A stretch of DNA of 64,000 bases from positions 496,001 to 560,000 of the forward strand of contig JADLZK010009272.1 in the NCBI GenBank assembly GCA_015847255.1, read 5' to 3'. Below the pieces are notes generated by a model. The model was not told the DNA's origin. It worked only from the letters and a program-made list of their open reading frames with translations, and ran no database searches. Origin of the DNA: Hyparrhenia diplandra. Its lineage: Eukaryota > Streptophyta > Magnoliopsida > Poales > Poaceae. Each line of letters opens with the position of its first letter. Position 1 is the first letter of the stretch. Both the position numbers and the translations under genes were made by a program. This document shows, one piece after another, positions 20,890 to 30,349 of this stretch.

Positions 20890-22085
20890 TTCTTCCCACG
20901 TACAACCATGGCAACGAGTAGTGGGGTTGGGGCCGGACCTAGGTGGTGGGGCGTGTGGGAGGGTCCAGACTTGGACGAGAGTCAGAGTTGGGTGGTGGGT
21001 CACACGGCGGGGGCAGGGCCCGCTGTGGTCTGTGGAGCTCTAGAGAGCTGGGTTTGCGCAACACGGATGTGTGCGACCACAAGTACACACAGAGGAACAG
21101 GCATGATGAGCATGTGGGCCGACGAAAGCCCGGTGGCGGGGCACGATAATGAAGGGCCGGATCAAGGTGGCGGATTACGAGCTAGCGCCGAGGTAGGGCA
21201 AGAAGACGACGTGGAGAACGAGAATGGGTCAGTGTGGTAGGGCAACTAGAGCGTCCATGGCCACCGCCCAGAAGATCGAGCCTTGCGAGGACAACCTCCA
21301 TCCCCTGCCGGTCGCTACAACAGGCGACGTGCTGGGGCCTGTCCCAGTCCAGCGCTAGGGTTCATCCTAGGATTTTAAAGCAAGGATTTATTTATGGACT
21401 TGAATCAATATACAAAGTATTTTTTCCAGCTTTTCTTGAAGCTTACTCTCTTTGTCCCAATTTATTTGTAGTTATTGTCCCAATTATTTGTAATTGTCAG
21501 CGTGGGAGGGCATCTGGAGTGTCCATGGCCGCCGCCAACAAGATTGAGCTTCACGAGGGCGGCCTCCCCTACTAGGATGTGTTGGGGCTCCTCCTATCCA
21601 TGGCACTAGCACCGGGAAAAGGCACGACGGGGCTCACCACCAGGATGTGTTGCAGGTTGGAGCGGCGCGGGGAGGAAGGCCACATCGCGCGGAGGAAGGA
21701 AGGAAACAAACAAACCATTCATTTTCCACTAATAAACTCATAGAAAACTCTCACAAGTTTGGAATCAATACCTGAGCTATTCTCGACATCAATATGTTAA
21801 GCGAGGATTTATTTATGGGTTTGAATCGATATACAAAGTATTTTTGAGCTTTTACGTGAATTACACCAACGCACCATAACTTTTATTTTTTTTTATAATG
21901 TTTGTCGTCAAGGCTCAACCTGTTAATAAAGACAGTAAGTAATAATTAAAAAGCCTATTGTATTCATTTTTATCGGTCTATCAATCATTAATCAATTATA
22001 AAAAGACCCAAGGGTAAAGTCGGTATATAATGAAAAAAAAAAACAGCCGGAGCGGAGGGAGCTGCCAGGGGCGCGTGAGGGATAC
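20890..22085. repeat. Array unit leader (R2), with internal duplication
   Basis: Collinear with 4900-5700 and 45545-46235. A segment at 21230-21330 (CGTCCATGGCCACCGCC) is repeated in diverged form at 21500-21600. An AATTATTTGTA/AATTTATTTGTA short repeat lies at 21455-21495. No coding sequence supported. Confidence 0.6.
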
Positions 22086-22088
22086 GAA
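22086..22088. repeat. Target duplication GAA of the Harbinger element (left)
   Basis: GAA is present at 22086-22088 and 25608-25610, directly outside the inverted repeats. The uninterrupted sequence GCGCGTGAAATTCCC is at 5723 and 46283. Confidence 0.85.
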
Positions 22089-22094
22089 GGGCGC

Positions 22095-22154
22095 GTTTGA
22101 TATAGAGCCATGGGGTGGCCAGCCCCCGTGGGATGCAACCCGGGGACGTTTGAT
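22095..22154. promoter_or_regulatory. Subterminal GTTTGAT motifs, left end of Harbinger
   Basis: GTTTGAT at 22095-22101 and 22148-22154. Inverted copies lie near the right end at 25403, 25467, 25510 and 25595. They could be transposase binding sites (inference). Confidence 0.4.
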
Positions 22155-22371
22155 TCACTTGGCCCATTTGGGAGCTGGGCTGCGGGAGTGCAAAAGACAC
22201 TCTCTCTCTCGTCCCCGAAAACGCTGGAATCCTTCGTTGCTTCCGAGCCAGGGCTCGCCCCCGCTCTCGCGCGCGCCGATTTGGGCGCGGTGGCCTGGCT
22301 TTGGCGGGCTCCGGGCAGCGCGCGGGGGAACCATGAATCTTCTTCCCGCTCCCTCTCCCCCTGAATCCTCC

Positions 22372-22382
22372 GTCTATAAATC
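22372..22382 (+). promoter_or_regulatory. Probable TATA box of the transposase gene
   Basis: TCTATAAATCC lies in a pyrimidine-rich GC region about 295 bases before a good intron donor (GAG before GTGAAA at 22677) and 660 bases before the ATG. Confidence 0.5.
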
Positions 22383-22404
22383 CTCCCTCCCCCGCCTTCC
22401 TCTC

Positions 22405-22676
22405 TCCTTCCAGCTCGCTCCACTGCCGTTGAGTTACCGGGCGGCTGCGGTGGTCCTCCGTGCGGCGGTCTTCTTCCTCGCCTCGTCTCCGTCTCCGCTC
22501 CGGGGACCGGATCCGCTGGCCGCGGTATCGCTGGCCGCTTCACTCGCCGGCTCCGCGGGTCGGGTCTTCTTCTTCCTCCGTCTTCTTCCTTCTCGGTTCC
22601 GCTCGGCTCGGGTCGGTTTCGAGTAGATCTTGCACCGGCCTTGTTGCGCATCCGCTTGTTCTCGCCGCTTCTCGAG
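22405..22676 (+). other. Probable 5' UTR exon of the transposase gene
   Basis: GC-rich leader between the TATA box and a donor at 22677. The matching acceptor ATGCATGTAG ends at 23040, directly before the ATG, so the intron lies wholly in the 5' UTR. The TSS position is inferred. Confidence 0.4.
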
Positions 22677-23040
22677 GTGAAATCCCCCCCCCCAATCCCC
22701 CTAAATCCTCCCCGTTAGGGTTTCATGTATTGCATGTTCCTTTTGATTTGGCCCTTAACATTGTTTGCATAAGTACTTGATCTATTTATTGTTGCTATGG
22801 ATATCGATTTGCCTGATGGATTTATTCTACCTATTAATCTGATATGGTCGATGATGAATATGTCTAGTGTATGCTGAAAGTAGCTCTTTTTTGGTCGATG
22901 ATGATTCTGTCCACTGCACTGGATGCATATGCAAATTTGTAACCGTGCAAACTGATTTCTTTTAATAAGCATGAACTGCAATTGCATGTTGAGGCCAGCC
23001 ACGGTTATATCAAACTGAATTGATGTTTCAATGCATGTAG

Positions 23041-24379
23041 ATGACTCCATTTGAACAGCGTCAAATGATGGTTAGGCAAGCATCTGCTCTGGTTGTGGTG
23101 TTGGTTTCCTTTGTTGTCAGTAGACTCCAAAGGATTAGGTTCCATGTTGAGCCCTCCCCTTATGGTCCTAGATCCCTAAACCAGCAGCACAGACTGTCAA
23201 CCCTCCAAATGATCTTCAACAGCAATGATTATGAGTGCCTGTCCATGCTTAGGATGAAGAGAGCACCCTTTTTTGCTCTGTGCAACCTATTTAGAGCTAG
23301 GGGCCTTGTGAAAGAAACTAGTGGGTGCTCTGTTGAGGAGCAAGTTGCCATGTTCCTACATGTTGTGGGACACAACCAAAGGTTTAGGGTGATTCACCAA
23401 AGCTTTAGGAGGTCACTAGAGACAGTCAGCAGAGTGTTCCACCAGGTACTATATGCTGTTGGTGAGCTTAGGACTGAAATGATCAGTCCACCAAGCCCTA
23501 TCACCCACCCCAAAATTATGGCTAGCCCAAGGTGGTTCCCCTATCTGCAGGTACTTGACCATGCTACTGTCTAATATAGGATATTAATTCATGTACATGA
23601 ACTTACACACTATCCTAACAATTCCTAGGATTGTGTTGGCGCTGGTGATGGCACACATGTCTTGGCAAGGGTGCCTAGATACATGCAGCAGGCATTCAGG
23701 GGTAGACACAAGAGTCCAACACAAAATGTGTTGGCTACTGTGAATTTTGATCTAAAATTCACCTATGTCCTTGCTGGTTGGGAGGGGTCTGCCCATGATG
23801 CACTTATTTTGACAGATGCTCTTGAGAGGGATGATGGTCTCAGTGTGCCTGAAGGTAATTGAATTCACTAGTGTTTACAGTCTTGGCCAATAACTTGTGA
23901 CACACCTTCACAGTAGTTTATGTTTGGTCCACTTGTAGGGAAATTCTTGCTTGTAGATGCTGGCTATGGTTGCCGCAGTGGGTTCTTACCTCCCTACAGG
24001 GGGGTGAGGTACCACCGTTCAATATGGGAACCGCAATTACCCAACCAACGCAAGGGAACTGTTTAATCTGAGGCATTCATCCCTTAGGGTGACAGTGGAG
24101 AGGGCATTTGGGGCACTGAAGGGCAGGTTCCGTATCCTAGACAATAAACCCTTCCATTCCTACAAGACACAAGTGAAGCTAGTCCTTGCCTGTTGCATTC
24201 TCCATAACTGGATCCTTGGGTTCGGAGAGGATGACGTTGTACCACCTGAGGATGGCTTTGTAGGCAGCCCACCAGAGGACATGGAAGGCTTGCTGCCTGA
24301 GGACTCCATAGTGATGACTGAAAAAAGGGATGCCATAGCCAATGCAATGTGGGCTGGGAGGGGGAATGCTAGGATTTAA
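23041..24379 (+). pseudogene. Harbinger transposase (HARBI1-type DDE nuclease), one frameshift
   Basis: Three coding exons: 23041-23550, 23629-23854 and 23939-24379, with GT-AG introns and matching phases. About 390 residues. Exon 1 carries the helical N-terminal region (M-T-P-F-E-Q-R-Q-M-M). Exon 2 opens with D-C-V-G-A-G-D-G-T-H, the first catalytic Asp (about residue 177), then G-W-E-G-S-A-H-D-A. Exon 3 holds L-V-D-A-G-Y (second Asp), L-F-N-L-R-H-S-S-L-R, and V-E-R-A-F-G-A-L-K (catalytic Glu). A single-base frameshift between about 24015 and 24040 separates the second Asp from the Glu, so the copy is probably inactive. Family role: cuts at the inverted repeats and inserts at three-base targets. 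Confidence 0.9.
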
Positions 24380-24788
24380 TGCATGCATTTCATTCTTGTA
24401 TCAATTCAGTTTGTGTAACCTGGATATGGAACTCATGTAATTTGTAGTTGTGTTTATTTTCATGATGACTGGTGGACATGATTGAGACCATGGTATTTCA
24501 ATTAATGATGTCTTTGCTTTGCTGGACATTTCTGAGACCAATTGCTTTACCTATTTATGTTGCTTATATTATTGCTGATGGGTGTCATGTATTGGTTTTA
24601 AAATTATTTTGCTCCTGTTTGTTGTTTTTGTTTGCTATGTAGCCACCTATGATATGGAAACATGATTGCAGCAACAAATCAATAAGCTGAGGCCACCTAT
24701 TTTTCAAAGCCAATGATGTCAAATTATTCACTTGTGTTTTTTTCAATGACACTAACTTTGACTGAGGCTACATTGTTGTTTCACAGAA
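24380..24788 (+). other. Intergenic segment between the two Harbinger genes
   Basis: 409 bases, AT-rich. It should contain the transposase 3' end and the promoter of the second gene. No clear TATA box or poly(A) signal stands out. Confidence 0.4.
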
Positions 24789-25133
24789 ATGGCTCGTTTT
24801 TATGTCATTTTCAATGGGCCAGCTGCTGGGATTTATTCAAGCTGGCATGAGTGTGCTAAGCATGTTCTTGGGACACGCGGTGCTATATACCAGAAATATA
24901 GCACTTATGATGATGCTGTTAGGGAATTTGAGGCTAGAAGGATGGATGCCATACCCAATCTTGAAGCACCTGAGGCCATGCCTGATGATGCTATTCCTCT
25001 GCTAGGTCCTGCATTCATTGTTCCTCCTCGAAATGGTGAGGCTAAGGTTTGGTGGTACAAGGTTGTGTTCACTGTCATCTGTCTTGCTACCTTGGCACTG
25101 GGTTTGTGGTTGTTCATTCACTCATGTCTGTGA
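24789..25133 (+). CDS. Viroplasmin/RNase H1 N-terminal-type domain protein with C-terminal membrane anchor
   Basis: An intact 114-residue frame with ATG and TGA. Residues 3-50 match the RNase H1 N-terminal hybrid-binding/viroplasmin domain pattern: F-Y at 4-5, G10, G-I-Y at 14-16, W19, E-C at 21-22, V26, Q-K-Y at 35-37, A43 and F47. Known members bind RNA/DNA hybrids or duplex RNA. No RNase H catalytic domain follows. Residues 51-85 are an acidic/proline linker and 87-112 a single hydrophobic segment (V-W-W-Y-K-V-V-F-T-V-I-C-L-A-T-L-A-L-G-L), predicting a tail-anchored protein. It sits 409 bases after the transposase on the same strand inside the element, in the place where PIF/Harbinger elements usually carry a Myb-like gene. 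The frame is undamaged although the transposase is not. Its role in transposition is unknown. Confidence 0.75.
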   Translation: MARFYVIFNGPAAGIYSSWHECAKHVLGTRGAIYQKYSTYDDAVREFEARRMDAIPNLEAPEAMPDDAIPLLGPAFIVPPRNGEAKVWWYKVVFTVICLATLALGLWLFIHSCL

Positions 25134-25607
25134 TGACTAGAGCTAGAAGATGGAAGAGCTGCTATTTTCATTCCATGGTTCTTGCCTACCTCGATTGTGT
25201 TGTTTAAAACCTCTTGGTTTTTGTGGAAACTGTATTTGGCCAAATTTCGTAGCATTTATGAGCACTGTAAGCAGCTATGACTCCATGGTACAAATTTAAT
25301 TAGTCTGAGGCAAAATTGTTGACATAATGCTCACTGTTTACAACTGCTGTTATTCATCCCTTCATTGTCTCCTTTCAAATTTTGTTGGCCGGCCAGGCTC
25401 AGATCAAACACAATCTCGTTTTGGTAGTTGAGGTAGTTGGGTGTTGGGCCAGCCTCTCCAAGTGAAATCAAACACAGGGCTACCTGGGCCTGGCTGATTT
25501 GAGACTGCAATCAAACAAGGCCGTCTTTTTGGCCTCGACCTGTCTCTGGCTGGCCAGGGGCAGGCTCCTGGGCCGAGCCACCCTGGAGCTCTATATCAAA
25601 CGCACCC
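25134..25607. other. Harbinger right subterminal region
   Basis: No gene. It contains four ATCAAAC motifs (25403, 25467, 25510, 25595), GGCC-rich short repeats, and the right inverted repeat ending 25607. Confidence 0.6.
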
Positions 25608-26025
25608 GAAATTCCCCCAACCGACTCGACTACTCATGTTCGCGGCAATTAAAACCCACGCACGCGCGAGCATCGTTTCTTCCCCGCCTCCCGAGCAATT
25701 TCGATCCCGCCGCATCCTTGGTCTCGATCCAAAGCGCATCTCCGCTCCGCGCGCGCTTCGCGATCTCGGCCCGGCGGCTCGATTCCGGCGAGGCCGCTGG
25801 TGCTCCTCCCTCCTGGTCCGATGTCGTCCGCAGGTGCTCATCCCTCCTCGCCCGATCCCCGCCCCTTCGAGTCGTCGTCGTGCGTTCGCAATTTCGCATC
25901 CTGTTGCGAGCGATGTCGAGCCCGCCTCCTCCGGCCCCACCCGCGGCGGCGGCGGCGGAGGATTGGAAGCCTCCCTCGCCGCTTTTAAGGAGACGAAGCT
26001 GCTGGTGCTCCTCCCTCGTCGCTCG

Positions 26026-26495
26026 ATGAGGTCCGCCGGTGCTCCTCCCTCCTCGCCCGCTCCCCGCTCCCTTCAAGTCCTCGTCGTCCCTTCTCATCCT
26101 GTTGCGACGCCGAGCGCGCCTCCTCCGGCCCCACCCGCGGCGGCCGCAGCGGAGGATGAGAAGCGTCCCTCGCCTCTGATGAACAAGACCCGCACTTGCG
26201 TCATGGCTGTCATCGGGGTCCTACTTGGGGTCTGCATCATCTATCTCCTCTCCTTCGCCGCAGATCCCCGCCCCTTCACCACAGAGCCCCGCCGGGTACC
26301 GATCTTCCGCATCTGGTTGTACCTCTTCTTGGCTGCCCATGTGCTCATCACGTTAGTTTTGACGGACAATCCGCCCAAGGAGGAGCCCGAAGCAGCAGAG
26401 GAGCTGCTGCTCCCACCTCCCCCCTCCGGAGATGGATATGTGCTAGGTTGTTCGGTCCCTGCGTCTGGTATGTGTTTTTTGCTTGCTGGCCCCAG
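26026..26495 (+). pseudogene. Unit gene exon 1, R2 copy
   Basis: M-R-S-A-G-A-P-P-S-S-P-A-P-R-S-L-Q-V aligns with the R1 and R3 starts. Two hydrophobic segments (V-M-A-V-I-G-V-L-L-G-V-C-I-I-Y-L-L near 26200-26250, and L-Y-L-F-L-A-A-H-V-L-I near 26318-26350) predict membrane insertion. An acidic P-P-K-E-E-P-E-A-A-E-E-L stretch follows. One base is missing before the donor at 26496, so the phase differs from R3 and downstream microexons would be misread. An upstream, diverged copy of the leader (ATG at 25821) is out of frame. Function unknown, probably broken. Confidence 0.5.
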
Positions 26496-26547
26496 GTGAG
26501 TTTTCTGATCCATTCTTGAATACTCTGTTTTAGTTGCTTACCTACAG

Positions 26548-26571
26548 GTGTTGCTGCACTCGTTGCTCAAG
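26548..26571 (+). pseudogene. 24-nt microexon, R2 copy
   Basis: CTACAG precedes GTGTTGCTGCACTCGTTGCT followed by CAAG and a GTACAC donor. Reads V-L-L-H-S-L-L-K. Both splice sites are intact. Confidence 0.45.
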
Positions 26572-26880
26572 GTACACGCCCTCCGCTTCCGGGCCCTCTC
26601 TTTGATTCAGCATGTTTATTGTCTTATTGCTTTGTTATGCATATGATTTGGTTTCATATATTAAGTTTTGAAACAGAAAGTTTCTGGATGTTAGGTTTCA
26701 TATATAATCTAGTTGTCTCTGGCCCATATGATTTGGTGTGGGTTTCTTTGCTTGTGCTAGACAATGTATTTTCAATTTGTTCAGTCACCACTAGTAATTG
26801 GAAGATGCTTCAGGTGTGTTTCTGTTTAGCTACTAATTGGTATGTTTTCCAGTCTACTATGCTCAATCTCTATTTACTTC

Positions 26881-26884
<4 letters not shown>

Positions 26885-26923
<39 letters not shown>
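26885..26923. repeat. 39-base poly(A) run
   Basis: An uninterrupted A run directly before CTGTTTACTTCGCTGC and a microexon copy. Shorter or interrupted A-tracts occupy the same place at 28070-28087 and about 47599-47650. Confidence 0.95.
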
Positions 26924-26925
<2 letters not shown>

Positions 26926-26945
26926 GTTTACTTCGCTGCTTATAG

Positions 26946-26966
26946 GTGTTGCTGCTCTTGCTCAAG
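26946..26966 (+). pseudogene. 21-nt microexon, second R2 copy
   Basis: GTGTTGCTGCTCTTGCTCAA plus G, between TTATAG and GTACGT. Reads V-L-L-L-L-L-K. Matches 28113-28133 exactly and 47673-47693 with one change. Confidence 0.45.
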
Positions 26967-26999
26967 GTACGTGCTTTCTCCTTCCCGGACCTATCTTTG

Positions 27000-28090
27000 A
27001 TTCAGTATCTTTAATTGTTGTATTCCTTAATTGCATGTGTTGTATTCCTCTGTCAGTGTTGCATTATGATGATACTTTTTTTTTTATTAATGAAGTCACA
27101 TGCATTTGCTATTGCTGGCTATAATGTGTTGCTATTGCTGGCTACAATGTGTTGTATTTTCATGTTTTAGTATTTTCACACAAGGAAAATATCTCGATTT
27201 TAGGTTCCATATATAATATACGTCTGTGGCCAATAAGGTTTGGTGTAGATTTCTTTTTCTCGTGCTAGATAGTCTCTTTTTCAGTTTGTTTAGGCACACT
27301 AGAAATTGGAAGATGCTTCAGATGCTTCTGGTTTAGTTATTAAATGGTATGTTTTCCAAAAGTCTATGATGGATCTTTATTTTTATAAAACAACAATGAA
27401 TCCACAATTTGTTCATACCTCAGCAGTTGCATTGTGGAGCACTTCAGTGGATCCTAGTATGTTTTTTTCCTCGTTTCTTTTCTGTATTGTGTTTTATTTG
27501 TGATAAACAGGCTTTGTGATGAAAGGATGAATGGAAGCACTACCATGCTGAAAAGATTTGGCTCTCTTTGCCCCACCTGCCGAAGCAAAGATAGAGGACT
27601 AAAGGTGCCAAACATCCGTGAAAGCGCATCACTTGACGCTATGAGCTGAACGTGACTAGAGGAGGCCAGCCTGGCCACGCCCCTGACCAACGGTGCCATT
27701 AGTTGGGCATGACTAGAGGAGGAGCAGTCTCCAGCCATGCCACCAACTCCCCAATCTCGGAGAACCTAGAACAACGGAAAGAAATAGGAAGAATAGAAAT
27801 AGGAAATAAGATTGATAGGATTTGATAGCGTAGTCCAAATATATAAGGACTTTCTGTCTTTAGGATTTGAGGAGTCCAAATTTATTAGGACTCTCTCTTT
27901 AGGTTACTTGATGAGATACATGTCCTTTTGGGACTATAAATATAGGGGCATTGTAACCATTCTAATCTAAGAAAGATACTAATTGGTATTGTTTTCAAGT
28001 CTATGCTCAATCTCTATTTACTTCAGTCGCCAAAAAGAAAAATGCTCATTCTCTGTTTACTTCAGTCGCAAAAAAAAAAAAAAAAAAGAA
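27000..28090 (+). other. R2 introns with one exon-like block
   Basis: AT-rich and stop-rich, matching parts of 7020-7520 and 48680-49180. An exon-like block after AACAG at about 27511 (GCTTTGTGATGAAAGGATG) parallels 7074, 7682, 48706 and 49322. No protein can be read through. Confidence 0.4.
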
Positions 28091-28112
28091 CTGTTTACTT
28101 CGCTGCATGCAG

Positions 28113-28133
28113 GTGTTGCTGCTCTTGCTCAAG
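28113..28133 (+). pseudogene. 21-nt microexon, third R2 copy
   Basis: Identical to 26946-26966. ATGCAG acceptor and GTACAT donor. Confidence 0.45.
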
Positions 28134-28339
28134 GTACATTCTCTGCCAGTCTCCCCTTCCCGGCCCTATCTTTGATTCAGTATCTTTAATTGTCGTATTC
28201 CTTAATTGTGCATATAAGTATCTGAAATATTAAGTTTTCGAACAGAAAATATCTGGATTTTACATTCCATTATAGTTGTCTGTGTGCCATAGGTTTGGCA
28301 CAGATTTCTTTGCTTATGTTTCCAACTAGCTAAGTGCCC

Positions 28340-29500
28340 ATGCGTTGCTACAGGTTTACATAAAATTTCATGGCATACATCTACATGGTTAAAACATATA
28401 TAAAATAGTATGACATGCGACAAAGAATGAAATTGATAATTCCACGAGTACGGATAAATATATTGCTAGCAAACGTGACTTGGTATTTCAGTTATAGCCC
28501 ATCAGACTTGGCTAAACAGGATATAGCACCGTTATATCAATCTAAACAATATTATCCTATATTAAACTTATGTCTGAGTGAAATCATAAGGCGACACGCA
28601 AGTTGTTTGATAATGGTACAATCTTTTCTACCCACACAGCGCATTTTTCTTCCATTTCACATTGGCTCTTCATTCCTCGACCTCCGGCTTGCCCCCACAT
28701 GTGCCCTCGCTTTGCTTCCATGGGCTTGTGCAATACACTCCCAACCATATGAATGCCAACATTACATTAGCTTCTCTCATTACGGTCAGCAGATTCACTG
28801 TACAGTTGCTTGGCGGGTCAGCGCCTAAAATCTATGTAGCATGGCAATCAATCTGGCTATATCACGATCGGTGGACATTTTAGCTCTCATTCTCAACAGA
28901 TCTTGCTACTTCATCGAAGCACTCTCTGAAGCCTGCCAATGACACAAAACCCTAAGGATGCATAAAGTGGATGCAATGTATAGAGCAGAAACAAATGTGC
29001 CCTTGAGTTTTTGTTTTGCATCAAGTGATAATCTAGGGCCCAAAAATTTCTTCATGCATCTAGGACTTCACATATAAGGGAACAATGCATCAAGCTACTA
29101 TAGGAACACTCCAATATCTGCACCCTTTGTAGTCATGGTGCAAGGGTCAAAAATGGAAGGCATGAGATTTCCAAGACCCAAACAATCACCTTGCCCTTGC
29201 CATTTCCAAGCCCATATCCTACCAAACCATGTATAACTGAAATAACTGAAATTGATACGGTTGCATCTATTGTCAATCCATGAAGAACATGACTTCTAAG
29301 ATCAATGCAAGTTGCCAAAAATTCTGAATCTAAGAGGCAACTGACTTTGACTTTCTCTTGCAACAAATTGATTAAATGAGTGAGACTGAAACAGGGATGT
29401 TGCTGGCATGCAACAGTGGCAAAGAAATAATAGTGCCTTTTCATGCACTTTCAGACTAAAAAGAATGAACCAAATAGTTTTCTGAGATTGGCCTGGCCTT
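28340..29500. other. Interior of Helitron block, nothing identified
   Basis: Moderate AT content with short open frames on both strands (28415-28828 plus, 29133-29444 minus). None has motifs or convincing splice sites that I recognise. Confidence 0.35.
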
Positions 29501-29647
29501 GCAATAGTTTGAATCAGTCACCAAAATCTAAAAGACTGAATCAAACAATGAAACACAAAAAGACCGAATAAAAACACTGGAAGACACAAAAACTTTAGAA
29601 AAAACACGACAAATTGCAACAAATGTAAAACTGAAGAAACAATGACA

Positions 29648-29829
29648 ATGATGGTGTCACCTTTGCCTCGTGTTCTTGTTTGTTCATAGTGCCCTCTATC
29701 ATGGATGATAGGCAGCGCAGCATGGCATTGATCGCATGCAACCGGGTGTCGGTGTCTTTGGAAGACTGTACAAACCATTTGAAGCATATAGCTCAACTTG
29801 TAACCTTGGTGGCTCAGGTTTGATCTGCA
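29648..29829 (-). pseudogene. Exon-like fragment on minus strand
   Basis: On the minus strand TTGCAG precedes a frame reading I-K-P-E-P-P-R-L-Q-V-E-L-Y-A-S-N-G-L-Y-S and continuing L-P-K-T-P-T-P-G-C to a TGA. An AAAG before GTGACA donor follows beyond the stop. This is a plausible captured piece of a host gene. Unrecognised. Confidence 0.3.
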
Positions 29830-30349
29830 ATCAACAGAGGAGACAATTAACACATAAGAATAGGCTAATATAGTTGATCTACAAAATACATACATCAGAG
29901 AGGTCCACTGCACACTACAAGAAAGTACCTCTAGTTAATTAAATAAATTGATTCCATATCAAATAGCCTAGATGCACATTGTTCAAGCAACCTGCACTTC
30001 CTTTGTTTCTTTCAAGCTCGACTTCACAAAAATAAAGTTCAGTATTTATGATATGCAACCCCAATATGAAAGTGCTAATGTGCCACGCAAGCATGCAAGA
30101 GGCTAGCATTTAATAAGGAATGAAATAAAGCAACTGTCGTCAGAATCTGAGGAGTATCCTGTGAATACAAATTACAATCTTCTCCCCCTACTCCCGTTCA
30201 ACGAAGAGTTTAACTACTCTGAAGTTTTAAGTAGCTTCTGTGAAATTCCGGGGGTAAACACGTGTAATGCTAAAAAGCTTTTATTCACCGACACTAAATG
30301 CAGATCTGATGCTCATATAACTAAAAAAAGATATGATGTTCATTAATAT

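Larger units (their letters stand above)
22089..25607 (+). mobile_element. PIF/Harbinger DNA transposon with two genes (3519 bp)
   Basis: Terminal inverted repeats: GGGCGCGTTTGATATAGAG on the left; the right end reversed reads GGGTGCGTTTGATATAGAG. The three-base duplication GAA fits PIF/Harbinger, which duplicates three bases. Inside are a HARBI1-type transposase gene and, downstream on the same strand, a second gene with a viroplasmin/RNase H1-N-type domain instead of the usual Myb-like partner. GTTTGAT subterminal motifs occur near both ends. The empty target is preserved in the two sister units. Confidence 0.93.

Noticed and set aside
22030..22626. 198-codon plus-strand open frame
   Set aside because: Crosses the left inverted repeat of the Harbinger element and lies in its leader. 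No motif.
26885..26923. 39-base A-run as a retroposon tail
   Set aside because: No retroposon body or target duplication found upstream. A-tracts of variable length occupy the same place in sister cassettes, so slippage is simpler.
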